Assembly: GCF_002091475.1 (NCBI RefSeq)
Contig: NZ_BCTR01000007.1
Location: forward strand, 1 to 64,000
Length of the DNA: 64,000 bases
Reading direction: 5' to 3'
Origin: Sphingomonas azotifigens NBRC 15497
GTDB taxonomy: Bacteria > Pseudomonadota > Alphaproteobacteria > Sphingomonadales > Sphingomonadaceae
The first letter of the stretch is position 1. Every line of letters begins with the position of its first letter. A program made the position numbers and the translations under genes. A model generated the notes under the pieces. The model did not search any database. It saw nothing but the letters and a program-made list of their open reading frames with translations, and was not told the DNA's origin. Shown here piece by piece: positions 8,760 to 17,286 of the stretch.

Positions 8760-9267
8760 TAGCTACGGGGCGCGGAATGCCCCTTGTTGTTAGCTTTATA
8801 GAAAGCGGGCGGGGCGGCAGTTTCTGCCGGGTGGGAATTTTTTGCCTAGGGTGGGGCTGCGCGATCGCCACCACCGAAGTTTAGGAAGTTTAGGCGTGCG
8901 CGCGTCTCGGCGGGTCTCGCATGGGGCAGACCTGAGCATGCCAGGCGCGGGAAGTTTATGCCCGGGGAGATTCGGCGCGTGCTGTCCGCCGCGATACAGG
9001 CCGAGGCCGCGAAGCATGTCGCTTCGCCCGCACGAAGAGGGGACCAAACAGTATCAAAGAGCACGGCCGACGTCGGAAGGACGTGAACATATAGTGAACA
9101 TCGTAGACTGCACAAGACTATGCCGGCCGCATCTGAGGCGGCATAGCTGCCATTATCGCGCTTTGCTGACTGCCGCGGATGCGGCAACGGCGGGGTGGGC
9201 ATAGCGCGCTAGACTTCGAACTCTGATATAGTGCCCGCATGCGCCAAGTGGCGGGGGACCCCATGCT
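8760..9267. other. Intergenic region holding the fliF promoter region
   Basis: This divergent region lies between fliF (minus) and the NTF2-like gene (plus). I see the fliF promoter-like element at 8795-8803 and a perfect tandem duplication GAAGTTTAG-GAAGTTTAG at 8876-8893. The stretch at about 9040-9260 is visibly less GC-rich than its surroundings. The open frames here lack coding character. I see no sigma54-type GG-N10-GC promoter with the usual flanking bases. Confidence 0.55.
8795..8803 (-). promoter_or_regulatory. TTCTATAAA element upstream of fliF
   Basis: On the minus strand this reads CTTTCTATAAAGC, 36 bp before the fliF ATG. It is a variant of the TCCTATAAT element shared by the motility units. 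Confidence 0.45.
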
Positions 9268-9735
9268 ATGAACAAGCTATCCGTGATCATCGCGATTGGG
9301 TTAGCACAAACAGGAGCAATGGCCGCACATGCCCCGAGGGAAGCAGCTGATCGCCAGGCACTTCAGCAGACGAGCATAGCTATTCGTACTGCGTTCGCAG
9401 ATGGCAACGTGAAAGCCATCATGGCCTATCACTATCCCCAGGTGGAAAAGTCATTCGGCCCTGATAGCCGGGTGGTTGGTAAGGCCGCTGTTGAAGACGA
9501 CGTGGCCAACACGCTTAAAGTCTTCCGCTTGAACTTCGTAGAGAACAACGTCGAGTCGTTGGCTATACGAGGGGACACCGCCATTGAGGTCACTCGGTTT
9601 TTGATCCAAGGTACGCCCCGTGGCGAGGGCAAGCCATTCACTTTTCGCGGACGTACACAAGTCGTTTATGTCCGTTATGCTGCAAGTCCAACTGGCTGGG
9701 CTGTATTTCGCGAGCTCATCCAGCCTGCTACGTGA
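9268..9735 (+). CDS. Putative secreted NTF2-like (SnoaL/DUF4440-type) protein
   Basis: The 155-aa protein begins with a probable Sec signal peptide (about 1-20, ending GAMAAHA). An NTF2-fold-like alpha+beta sequence of about 125 residues follows, starting RQALQQTSIAIRTAFADGNV. Such folds act as small-molecule enzymes or binding domains, but no catalytic residues can be assigned here. The start is ATG at 9268 with GGGGGACC upstream. The base composition is lower in GC than the flagellar genes around it, which may indicate acquisition. It is convergent with the glycosyltransferase. Confidence 0.6.
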   Translation: MNKLSVIIAIGLAQTGAMAAHAPREAADRQALQQTSIAIRTAFADGNVKAIMAYHYPQVEKSFGPDSRVVGKAAVEDDVANTLKVFRLNFVENNVESLAIRGDTAIEVTRFLIQGTPRGEGKPFTFRGRTQVVYVRYAASPTGWAVFRELIQPAT

Positions 9736-9763
9736 TTTCTTCTCGCTGCACGATGCACAAAGG

Positions 9764-9786
9764 CGCTATACCGGATAGCGGGTTTT
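9764..9786 (+). terminator. Weak putative terminator after the NTF2-like gene
   Basis: CGCTAT (9764-9769), a 5-nt loop and ATAGCG (9775-9780) form a short stem followed by GGTTTT. The stem is only 6 bp, so this call is tentative. Confidence 0.3.
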
Positions 9787-9892
9787 GGCATCGCCAGTCT
9801 ACGACCTGAACGGCCGAAATTGGGTGTGCGCGGACAAGTTGCCGGCGCGCCGCCGTGCGGTCCGGCCACCTGCGCCTGCGGGCGGCGCCGCG

Positions 9893-11086
9893 TCAGCCTC
9901 GACGGGCGTTGAGTGCGCGGACCAGGGTTTCGGCGCGGCCATGGCCGACGCGTTCGTACGAGAAGTCCGGGGCTTCCAGCGCTGCCGCGCGGCCCAGCTT
10001 CTCGCGGTAATCGACGTCGTCCGCCAGGCGGGTCATCGCCGCGGCGAGCGCTTCGGGGTCCATCGCCGGTACGATGATGCCGTTCTCGCCGTCGCGGACC
10101 AGCCGCCCGGCGCCCATCCGGGTGGTGATCGTCGGCAGCCCCATCGCCGCCGCCTCGCAGGTCACCTGCGGGCCGCCTTCCTCGATCGTCGGGAAGACGA
10201 ACACGTCCACTTCGCTGAGCAGCTGCGCGATATCGGATACGAAGCCGAGGTGGCGGATCTTGCCGCCCTCCATCGCCGTGGCGAGCGGCCCTGCCACCAG
10301 CGGATCGGCATGGCCGGCGAGCAGCAGCTCGGCGTCGAGGTCTGCCAGCTTCCACGCATCGAGCAGGTCCAGGAAGCCCTTGCGCACTTCCATCGTGCCG
10401 AGGAACAGGTAGCGCACCGGCCGGCCATGGGTCCGCTTCTGAGGCGGATTGGTGAAGGCGTGCGAATCGAAACCGAAGGCGGTCGGCTCGATCTTGTGAT
10501 CGGCGATGCCCATCTGGCGCAGCGAGTTCTCGACCTCGTTGTTCGACGCGAAGATCAGGTCGAAATGGGTCAGTTCCTCGTCTTCCGCTTCCACCTTGTC
10601 CCAGGTGATCACCGGATATTCGCCCAACCCGCGCCGGCCATAGGCCTCGTCGAGCAGCGGCTTGGCGATGCGGCACGGATTGTTGATCATCTCCCGCGCC
10701 ATCACGAAGCCGCGGCTGCGCGCTTCCTTGAGCAGCGACACCGGTGCGTGGGGCCAGAAGTACAGGATCACCTTCTCGGGATCGGCGGTCTTCAGCGCGC
10801 GCGAGAAGCTGCGCAGCAGGGTGGTCTTCGCATAATGCCGGGTAAAGCGCCACGGCAGCGGCCGCAGCGGGCGGGGCAGGGTGCGGTGGACGGCGACTTC
10901 GGGGGCGAGCGGGCGATTGGCGCGGGGCGTCAGCAGCTCGGCCTTGAGGCCGGCGGTGTGAAACTGATTCAGGATGAGAGAGCAGCTGCGTCCAGGACCT
11001 CGGATATTGTCGAGATCCATGAACGTAAGCGCGGAAAACAGGCTTTGCCCATTCTGACCGCGCTCAAGAGAAACTACTTCCTCCAT
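9893..11086 (-). CDS. GT4-type glycosyltransferase (glycosyl transferases group 1)
   Basis: The 397-aa cytoplasmic protein has the two-Rossmann GT-B layout. The C-terminal half shows RYLFLGTMEVRKGFLDLLDAW (about 227-247), a GHADPLV turn and LGFVSDIAQLLSEVDVFVFPT. The nucleotide-sugar motif EEGGPQVTCEAAAMGLP lies at about 302-318. It should transfer a sugar from an activated donor, but the acceptor cannot be told from sequence. It lies inside a flagellar locus beside a polysaccharide deacetylase, so flagellin or surface-polysaccharide glycosylation are both possible. It stands alone on its strand. Confidence 0.85.
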   Translation of the reverse strand: MEEVVSLERGQNGQSLFSALTFMDLDNIRGPGRSCSLILNQFHTAGLKAELLTPRANRPLAPEVAVHRTLPRPLRPLPWRFTRHYAKTTLLRSFSRALKTADPEKVILYFWPHAPVSLLKEARSRGFVMAREMINNPCRIAKPLLDEAYGRRGLGEYPVITWDKVEAEDEELTHFDLIFASNNEVENSLRQMGIADHKIEPTAFGFDSHAFTNPPQKRTHGRPVRYLFLGTMEVRKGFLDLLDAWKLADLDAELLLAGHADPLVAGPLATAMEGGKIRHLGFVSDIAQLLSEVDVFVFPTIEEGGPQVTCEAAAMGLPTITTRMGAGRLVRDGENGIIVPAMDPEALAAAMTRLADDVDYREKLGRAAALEAPDFSYERVGHGRAETLVRALNARRG

Positions 11087-11416
11087 CCGCCCCCCTTGTG
11101 TTCGCGAGCAATCTCAAAATATCGGAATTTTGACACGAACCCCGCGTCAGATGGGGTCGGAGCCAGCGGCGGCCAGACGCGTTCTTCGGCGCACGCGTCA
11201 TCATCTGACTAGAAAATTACATCACGCTTCCCTCAGGGGCGACGCATAATGGAGATGACGCATCCTAGCAAGATGTTAGGGAAACGCGCTTTCGTCCGGT
11301 TTTGCGGTGTGGCGGGCGCTGGGCGGGACAATCGCAAGGAACTTTGTTGCGGTGCATGAAAATCGGCGCCAAGGCCCGGCTTCGCGATGGTTGGGCGGCA
11401 CGAAAAGGGCATGGAT
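11087..11416. other. Intergenic region between divergent glycosyltransferase and deacetylase genes
   Basis: About 330 bp hold the two divergent promoter regions. I found no convincing RNA gene, operator palindrome or TCCTATAAT-type element. The short open frames read on the minus strand have no domain signature. Confidence 0.5.
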
Positions 11417-12193
11417 GTGAACAGACGCAATTTCGCCGCGGGGCTGGCGACTCTGCTACTCGCCGACCGCGCGGCGGCGGCAACCGCTACGGATGGCGAC
11501 ATCGCCGCCGGCGCGGTGAGCCTCACCTATGACGACGGCCTGCCCTCGCATCTCGACGTTGCGGTGCCGGCGCTGGAGCGGCGGGGCTTGCGCGGCACCT
11601 TCTATGTTACCTGGGAAAATATCGCCGCGCGCGCCGACGATTGGGCCGGGCTGCCCGCGCGGGGGCACGAGCTTGGCGCCCATACCGTGCATCACCCGTG
11701 CAATATCGGCCAGCTCGATGCACGCAGCTTCGCGGACCGCGAGTTCCGGCCGGTCGAGACGTGGCTGGACCGCGTCGCGGGGCCGGGCAGGGCGCGCGAC
11801 TTCGCCTATCCGTGCGATGTCACCAATCTCGGGCCGGGATCGCCCAACGCGCAACGCGCGCGCTACGAGGCGATGCTGCGGGGCCTGGGGATCCGGAGCG
11901 CGCGCAACAGCGAAGGGCCGCCCAATCCGGCCGACTGGGTGCGGCGCCATCCGTTCCGGCTGCAGGCGCTCGCGGTCGGCTATGATGCCCAGCCGCTCGA
12001 CGTGTTCAACTATCTCCAGCGGGCGCGGGTCGAGCGGCGCTGGGCGATCCTGGTCTTCCACCAGGTGGGCGGCGGTCCGGAGAGCGACGGCGCGGTGACC
12101 GCCACACAGCACGACGCCCTGCTCGACATGGTGCTGGCGAGCGGGCTCGCCTCCCGGACGGTGGGCGAGCAGATGCGTAGCCTGGGCGCGTAA
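11417..12193 (+). CDS. Tat-exported NodB-type polysaccharide deacetylase family protein
   Basis: The NodB-fold hydrolase core shows the SLTYDDGLPSHLDVAVPAL motif (first catalytic Asp and metal Asp), LRGTFYVTWEN, and the metal-binding HTVHHPC block. The C-terminal part has VFHQVGGG. These enzymes remove N- or O-acyl groups from polysaccharides. The N-terminus MNRRNFAAGLATLLLADRAAAA has a twin-arginine motif. I prefer the GTG start at 11417 because AAAAGGG (11403-11409) sits 7 nt upstream; in-frame ATGs at 11387 and 11411 are alternatives. The substrate is unknown, but the neighbouring glycosyltransferase suggests a surface glycan. Confidence 0.8.
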   Translation: MNRRNFAAGLATLLLADRAAAATATDGDIAAGAVSLTYDDGLPSHLDVAVPALERRGLRGTFYVTWENIAARADDWAGLPARGHELGAHTVHHPCNIGQLDARSFADREFRPVETWLDRVAGPGRARDFAYPCDVTNLGPGSPNAQRARYEAMLRGLGIRSARNSEGPPNPADWVRRHPFRLQALAVGYDAQPLDVFNYLQRARVERRWAILVFHQVGGGPESDGAVTATQHDALLDMVLASGLASRTVGEQMRSLGA

Positions 12194-12194
12194 A

Positions 12195-12212
12195 GCGGGG
12201 CCTGTGCCCCGC
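12195..12212. terminator. Hairpin between convergent deacetylase and fliH genes
   Basis: GCGGGGC and GCCCCGC form a 7-bp stem with a 4-nt loop in the 22 bp between the two stop codons. Read on the minus strand it is followed by TTTA, so termination would be weak, and mostly for fliH transcripts. Confidence 0.45.
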
Positions 12213-12215
12213 ACC

Positions 12216-12863
12216 TCAGTGCAGCAACAGGCTTTCCAGCTCGGCCGCGACGGCGTCGCGGCGCTGCTGCGCGTTGAGCGCGAGGCCGCCCTCGTCCCAG
12301 TTGATCAGCGCGTCGCCCAGGGCCAGCGTGGCATCGGGCGCGACGCTGAGGTTCAGCCGGCGGCGGTCCTTGGACTGGCGGTCGGCAATCTTCGCTTCGA
12401 TGTCGTCGACCAGATCGGGGTGGACGCGAACCTGCAACTCGGTACCGCGCGCCACCTGGCCGAGCACGCGGCCGATCGCTGCGTCGATCGCGTCGCCCGG
12501 CGCCCGCTCGAGCGCGCGCGCGGCGATGTGGTCGGCGGCGGCGAGCGCGACTTCGGTCGCCTCGCTGGTCACCCGCTCGGCGATTTCGGTGAACTGTGCG
12601 TCGATCACCTCGATGCCGGCGTGCAGCGCGTCGACGGCGCTCAGCAGCGCCACCTCGCGCTCGGCGCGCGCCTGGGCGAGCCCGGCCTCATAGCCTTCGG
12701 CACGGGCCTGATCGATCACCGCCTGCTGATCGGCCTTGAGCAACGCGAGCTCGGCGCGCAGCGCGGCGAGCTCGATCAATGCGTCCTCGTCGACCAGCTT
12801 CTTGTCCGGCACGGGGGCCGAAAACACGCGGTCGAAGGCAAAACGTTCGACATGGATGCCCAT
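12216..12863 (-). CDS. fliH: Flagellar assembly protein FliH
   Basis: FliH is the stator-like regulator of the FliI export ATPase and links it to the C-ring. The 215-aa protein has a typical Ala/Glu-rich long helix with AxxxGxxxG-like spacing (about 50-75, RAEGYEAGLAQARAERE). The FliH/YscL C-terminal domain follows, with VHPDLVDDIEAKIADRQ and DWDEGGL-like INWDEGGLAL near 193-202. It starts 13 bp after fliG. fliI and fliJ are not in the window. Confidence 0.85.
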   Translation of the reverse strand: MGIHVERFAFDRVFSAPVPDKKLVDEDALIELAALRAELALLKADQQAVIDQARAEGYEAGLAQARAEREVALLSAVDALHAGIEVIDAQFTEIAERVTSEATEVALAAADHIAARALERAPGDAIDAAIGRVLGQVARGTELQVRVHPDLVDDIEAKIADRQSKDRRRLNLSVAPDATLALGDALINWDEGGLALNAQQRRDAVAAELESLLLH

Positions 12864-12876
12864 GCGGCCATGCTCC

Positions 12877-13953
12877 TCAGATGATCATTGCGTCGTCGGA
12901 CTTGGGATCGACCAGCAGGATCTCGCCGCGATCGGCGAGGTCCTTGGCCAGGCGGACGAGGCTCGACTGCGCCTCTTCGCAATCCCGCGCGCGCACCGGG
13001 CCCATGCCGGCCATGTCCTCGCGCATCAGCTTGGCGGCGCGCTCGGTCATCGCGTTGAAGAACATCTGCTTCAGCTGATCCGGGGCACCCTTCAGCGCCA
13101 GCGCCATCTCGCGCTTGTCGGCGTTGCGGACGATCGAGGCGATCGCCGGCGGCAGCAGGTTGGCGAGATCCTCGAAGGTGAACATCAGCGCGCGGATGCG
13201 CTCGGCGCTTTCCGGCGCCTTGGCGTCGAGCGCGGTGAGCATCGCTTCCTCGGTCGAGCGATCGAGCGAGTTGAACAGCTCGGCCATGCTCTCGTGTGGA
13301 TCGCGCTTCTGCGAGCGGGAGAGGTTGGTCATGAACTCGGTCTTGAGCGACTGCTCGACCTGGTTGATCACTTCCTTCTGCACCGTGTCCATCCGCAGCA
13401 TGCGCATGATGACGTCGACGGCGAAGTCGCGCGGCAGTTCGGCCAGCACGCGCGCGGCATGGTCGGGGCGCAGCTTCGACAGGATCACGGCGACGGTCTG
13501 CGGATATTCCTGCTTCAGCGCACCCGCGAGCACGGTTTCGGAGACGTTGGACAGCTTGTCCCACATCGTCCGGCCGGAGGGACCACGGATATCCTCCATG
13601 ATCTCCTTCACCTTGTCGTTCGGCAGAATGCCGGCAAGCAGGCGTTCGGTGGTTTCGTAGCTGCCGTGGAGCGAGGCCATGCTCGCCACTTCGCCGGTGA
13701 ACTGGACGAGCAGATATTCGACGACCGTGCTCGGGATGCGGCCCAGGCCGGCGATCGTCGAGGAAAGCTCCTTGATCTCGTCCGTGGACAGCTGGTCCCA
13801 GATCGGCGCGCCATGTTCCTTGCCCAAGGCGAGCATCAGCGCGGCCGCGCGTTGCGGGCCGGAGAATTTCTTCAGTTCGGGCGGTTCGCCCACCGTGGCG
13901 ACAGAAGCCATGCTCATCCCTGCAGAAAATGGTCCGCGCACGCCGCCAGGCAC
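12877..13953 (-). CDS. fliG: Flagellar motor switch protein FliG
   Basis: FliG forms the upper C-ring, binds FliF, and its C-terminal charged face contacts the MotA stator. The 358-aa protein is slightly longer than the family average of about 335-345. It has FliG_N (about 25-130, SGPQRAAALMLALGKEHG), the middle domain (LSRSQKRDPHESMAELFNSLDRS) and FliG_C (about 225-340, FTFEDLANLLPPAIASIVRNADKREMALALKG). It heads a fliG-fliH unit and is divergent from the FlaEY-like gene. Confidence 0.96.
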   Translation of the reverse strand: MPGGVRGPFSAGMSMASVATVGEPPELKKFSGPQRAAALMLALGKEHGAPIWDQLSTDEIKELSSTIAGLGRIPSTVVEYLLVQFTGEVASMASLHGSYETTERLLAGILPNDKVKEIMEDIRGPSGRTMWDKLSNVSETVLAGALKQEYPQTVAVILSKLRPDHAARVLAELPRDFAVDVIMRMLRMDTVQKEVINQVEQSLKTEFMTNLSRSQKRDPHESMAELFNSLDRSTEEAMLTALDAKAPESAERIRALMFTFEDLANLLPPAIASIVRNADKREMALALKGAPDQLKQMFFNAMTERAAKLMREDMAGMGPVRARDCEEAQSSLVRLAKDLADRGEILLVDPKSDDAMII

Positions 13954-13961
13954 GCGCTTCC

Positions 13962-13974
13962 CTCTATTATAGAC
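13962..13974. promoter_or_regulatory. Shared TCTATTATAGA palindromic promoter element of fliG and the FlaEY-like gene
   Basis: The sequence CTCTATTATAGAC gives GTCTATAAT on the minus strand (towards fliG, 13 bp before its ATG). It gives TCTATTAT on the plus strand (towards the ATG at 14002). One near-palindrome may therefore provide -10 boxes in both directions. The leader to fliG would be very short. Confidence 0.45.
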
Positions 13975-14001
13975 TTGTTAGGGGAAGGGACGGATCGGAC
14001 C

Positions 14002-16782
14002 ATGGTTAATTTATCGGCAAATCTCATCGGCCTGAGTTTGCTCACCGGCCAGAATTCGTTCACGAGCGACATGACGACGCCCACCTTCGAGAGCAAGGCG
14101 GTGCGCGCGGCCAAGGCGCAGTTCAACGCGTCCCCGACCACCCCGCCGTGGAAGGACAAGAACGGCACCGCCACCTCGTCGCAGCTGACCTCGATCCTCG
14201 CGTCGCGCACGCTGATCGACACGCCGAACACGGACAGTGCCGGCAATCTGCTGACCGCCGACGTCAAGACCACCTTCACCACCTTCAAGGCGCTGGACAA
14301 GTTGCGCGTGCTGGCCGAAGCCGCGAGCGACAAGACGACGTCGGACGCGCAACGCGCCCAATATCAGAAGGCCTTTGCCAAGGGGCTGTCCGATCTCCAG
14401 AACTACCTGGTCAATTCGCCGTCGGACAAGGTCAACGTTGCCTTTGGCAAGCCCACCACGACCACCACGACCGCTGCGATCGCGGCCACCGATGCGTATG
14501 AAACGGTTGGCAAGCCGCTGGTCAAGAAGAGCGACGATCCGCTGCCCGGGCTGACCGGCAGCGAGCAGTTCACCGTCTCGGTCAAGCGCGGTACCCAGTC
14601 GCAGACCTTCACGATCGACCTGTCGCAGGGCCCCCAGCCGCCGACCGTGAAATCGGTGGCGGATGCGTTCAATGCGCAGCTCACGTCCGTACTGTCCTAT
14701 AACGACGACGGCACGGTCCGCACCGACAGCAAGGGCCAGCCGATCACCAAGTGGAACGCCCGGTTCGAACCCAAGTTCGACAACGGCATGTGGAGCCTTG
14801 CGCTCTCGACGCCGGACGGGGTGGAGCAGGTGTCCGTCGACCAGATCGGCGCCAAGGATTCACTGGTCGTCTCGGCGGGCCAGACGCCGCTCGACTCACC
14901 GACTGCCGATCAAGTCTTTCGTCTCAACGACCCGGCCGGGGCTAACACCAAGGCGACCATGGGCACGATCCAGGCACTGGATCGCGCTGCGACGGCGCAG
15001 AACGAAGCGGCGGGCAAGACGACCAACGTCACCACCGCAACCGAGGGTCCGGACGGCAAGGTCAGCCTCAGCACCACCAAGACGAGCAACGTCTACGCCA
15101 GCACCAATGCCGCGGCGGTGGCGACCGATGCGCAGGGCTTCACCTATGTCGTCGGTACCACCAAGGGCGACCTCGGCGCCAATCTTTCCGACGGCGATGA
15201 CGGCCTGTTCCTCACCAAGATGGACAGCGGCGGCAAGGTCGTGTGGCAGCGCAACCTCGGCGCGTCGGGATCGGCGACGGGCGCTGGCGTTTCGGTCGGC
15301 TCCGATGGCAGCGTCTATGTCTCGGGCACGGTGACGGGCAACTTCAACAACATCACCTCCGACGGCGACATGGTCGTCGCGAAATATGCCGCCAATGGCG
15401 ACGAGCAATATTCCACCGTGGTGCATGCGTTGGGCAGCGACACCGCGCGCGCGATGGCGGTCGGCGCCGATGGCACGGTGTACGTCGGCGGCCGCACCGC
15501 CAACGAGGACGGCGGCGACGTGATGGTGGCGCGGATCGACGCGAACGGCAAGATCGCCGAGCGCCGCACGATCAACAGCGGCGGCAGCGACAACATCAGC
15601 GGCCTTGCGCTGGACAAGGACGGCAACCTGCTGGCGCTCGTCTCCGGCCAGGGCGCGGCCAGCGTCATGAAGATGCAGGCGACGTCGCTCGCCACCGACC
15701 TCGGCAGCATCAGCCTGGGCAGTGCCGATGCGCGCGCGCTCGCGGTGGCGGCGGACGGCACGATCGCCGTGGGCGGCGCGACCGCCAGCGCGATCGCGGG
15801 CAGCCAGGCCAATGCGATGAGCGGCGGTCGCGACGGCTTCGTGACGCGGATCGACGCGGGGCTCAGCAGCGCGACCACCACCTATATCGGCACCGGCGCC
15901 GATGACCAGGTGGACAGCGTCGCGTTCATGGGCGACAGCATCTATGCTGGCGGCCGTACCACCGGCGATCTGGGTGCGACCAAGCGCGGGTCGGTGGACG
16001 GCTTCGTCACCCGCATCGATGCAGCATCGGGCACGATCGCCAGCACCAGCCAGTTCGGCCAGATCCAGACCCGGACCGAGCCGGTGCAGGTCGCCGCGGA
16101 CAAGGGCGGCAGCACGGCGCTCGGCGCGCTCGGCTTCGGCCGTGGCCTGCTCAATCCGTCGGTGTCGGACAAGGTAACGACGCAGACGATGCTGCGGCCC
16201 GGCGACTATTTCTCGATCAAGGCGGACGACCTCAGCGTTCGCCGCGTGACGATCGAGAAGGACGATACGCTGAAGACGATCGCCGACCGGATCCAGGGCA
16301 TGATCGGCGCGTCCAAGGGGACGGTCAGCGCGACCGCACTCGATGGCGAGCAGTCGCTGCGCTTCCAGATGAAGGCCGGGCACACGCTCCAGTTGATCGC
16401 CGGCAGCGGCGATGCCGATGCACTGGCGAAGCTCGGGGTCGAGCCGCAGCGCATCGCCAACCAGGCGACGGTCTCCGCTTCCGCACCGAAGGTGCGCCCC
16501 GGCGGCAACTACGGCCTCGAACTGACCCAATCCCTGAGCCTGGCCTCGATCGACAACGCCAAGGTCGCGCTCGGCAAGATCAACGACGCGCTCTCGATGA
16601 CGCAGACCGCCTATCGCTCGCTCTACTGGGACGACGGCAAGGCCAAGATCGTCGACGCGACGCCCGCATCGAACAAACCGGCCAGCACCTCGTCCACCGC
16701 GGTCGAGCAGGCCCAGCTGAAGAACTATCAGGCAGCGCTGTCGCGCCTTTCCGCCGGCACGCCCCTAACCCTGGGATTCTGA
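14002..16782 (+). CDS. Large FlaEY-like flagellar protein with an SBBP-type beta-propeller
   Basis: The 926-aa protein starts at ATG 14002 (MVNLSANLIGLSLLTGQ). Two stretches resemble flagellin/hook-protein IN modules: SEQFTVSVKRGTQSQTFTI near residue 192, and DYFSIKADDLSVRRVTIEK near 735. Between them, about residues 360-690 hold repeated VAVAADGTIAVGG / VGSDGSVYVSG-like units typical of SBBP beta-propeller repeats. The gene directly precedes flgB, as the regulatory gene flaEY does in Caulobacter as I recall it; homology to FlaEY is inferred from context and size. It may be a secreted hook-associated or regulatory protein. The fusion of propeller and flagellin-like parts is unusual. Confidence 0.6.
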   Translation: MVNLSANLIGLSLLTGQNSFTSDMTTPTFESKAVRAAKAQFNASPTTPPWKDKNGTATSSQLTSILASRTLIDTPNTDSAGNLLTADVKTTFTTFKALDKLRVLAEAASDKTTSDAQRAQYQKAFAKGLSDLQNYLVNSPSDKVNVAFGKPTTTTTTAAIAATDAYETVGKPLVKKSDDPLPGLTGSEQFTVSVKRGTQSQTFTIDLSQGPQPPTVKSVADAFNAQLTSVLSYNDDGTVRTDSKGQPITKWNARFEPKFDNGMWSLALSTPDGVEQVSVDQIGAKDSLVVSAGQTPLDSPTADQVFRLNDPAGANTKATMGTIQALDRAATAQNEAAGKTTNVTTATEGPDGKVSLSTTKTSNVYASTNAAAVATDAQGFTYVVGTTKGDLGANLSDGDDGLFLTKMDSGGKVVWQRNLGASGSATGAGVSVGSDGSVYVSGTVTGNFNNITSDGDMVVAKYAANGDEQYSTVVHALGSDTARAMAVGADGTVYVGGRTANEDGGDVMVARIDANGKIAERRTINSGGSDNISGLALDKDGNLLALVSGQGAASVMKMQATSLATDLGSISLGSADARALAVAADGTIAVGGATASAIAGSQANAMSGGRDGFVTRIDAGLSSATTTYIGTGADDQVDSVAFMGDSIYAGGRTTGDLGATKRGSVDGFVTRIDAASGTIASTSQFGQIQTRTEPVQVAADKGGSTALGALGFGRGLLNPSVSDKVTTQTMLRPGDYFSIKADDLSVRRVTIEKDDTLKTIADRIQGMIGASKGTVSATALDGEQSLRFQMKAGHTLQLIAGSGDADALAKLGVEPQRIANQATVSASAPKVRPGGNYGLELTQSLSLASIDNAKVALGKINDALSMTQTAYRSLYWDDGKAKIVDATPASNKPASTSSTAVEQAQLKNYQAALSRLSAGTPLTLGF

Positions 16783-16785
16783 ACC

Positions 16786-17205
16786 ATGTCCGATATGCCC
16801 ACGATCTTCTCCGCCATCCAGATGCGGATGCAGAACCTGTCGCAGCGCCAGCAGGTGATCGCCCAGAACCTGGCGAACAGCGAAACCCCCGGCTACAAGT
16901 CGCGCGACGTCGCCGAGCCCAATTTCGGCGACCTGCTGCAGGGCGCCGGCGGGATCGGCATCGCCAAGCCGCGGGTGGAACTGACCGGATCGATGCAGCG
17001 CCTCGGCGCGGTGCAGCCCTCCGCCAGCAGCACGATCCTCGACAAGGACGTGACCGAGACCAAGCCCGACGGCAACAACGTGACGCTGGAAGACCAACTG
17101 CTCAAGATGGGCAAGGTGCAGGCCGATTTCAGCGCGATGACCAATATCTATCGCAAGCAGATGGTGCTGCTGAAGACGGCGCTGGGCAAGGGCGGCAACG
17201 GCTGA
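16786..17205 (+). CDS. flgB: Flagellar proximal rod protein FlgB
   Basis: FlgB is a proximal rod subunit exported to the periplasm. The 139-aa protein has the conserved rod N-terminus (AIQMRMQNLSQRQQVIAQNLANSETPGYKSRDV, about 8-40) and the C-terminal ALxxxALGKGG-type helix. Length is normal. It starts 4 bp after the FlaEY-like gene. flgC and fliE, its usual partners, do not follow; a terminator and a PEP-CTERM gene do. Confidence 0.95.
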   Translation: MSDMPTIFSAIQMRMQNLSQRQQVIAQNLANSETPGYKSRDVAEPNFGDLLQGAGGIGIAKPRVELTGSMQRLGAVQPSASSTILDKDVTETKPDGNNVTLEDQLLKMGKVQADFSAMTNIYRKQMVLLKTALGKGGNG

Positions 17206-17232
17206 AGCCGGCTTCTCCGTATCGCAGACAAC

Positions 17233-17270
17233 AAAAAGGGCCGCGAGAAACTCGCGGCCCTTTCCGTTTT
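17233..17270. terminator. Bidirectional rho-independent terminator between flgB and PEP-CTERM gene
   Basis: GGGCCGCGAG (17238-17247), loop AAA and CTCGCGGCCC (17251-17260) form a perfect 10-bp stem. It is followed by TTTCCGTTTT on the plus strand and by TTTTT on the minus strand. It serves the two convergent genes. Confidence 0.9.
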
Positions 17271-17286
17271 AGCGCTGTGCCTTGGT

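Noticed and set aside
8760-9267. Sigma54 promoter before fliF
   Set aside because: No GG-N10-GC pair with the TGGCAC / TTGCA context was found near the start; only the TTCTATAAA element fits by position.
12736-14001. N-terminal extension of the FlaEY-like frame giving a 1348-aa protein
   Set aside because: This part lies antisense over fliG and fliH, is His/Arg-rich shadow sequence, and precedes the promoter element and the ATG at 14002.
14896-16530. 544-aa minus-strand frame opposite the FlaEY-like gene
   Set aside because: Composition is shadow-like (Arg/Ala/His) and no start signals or motifs are present.
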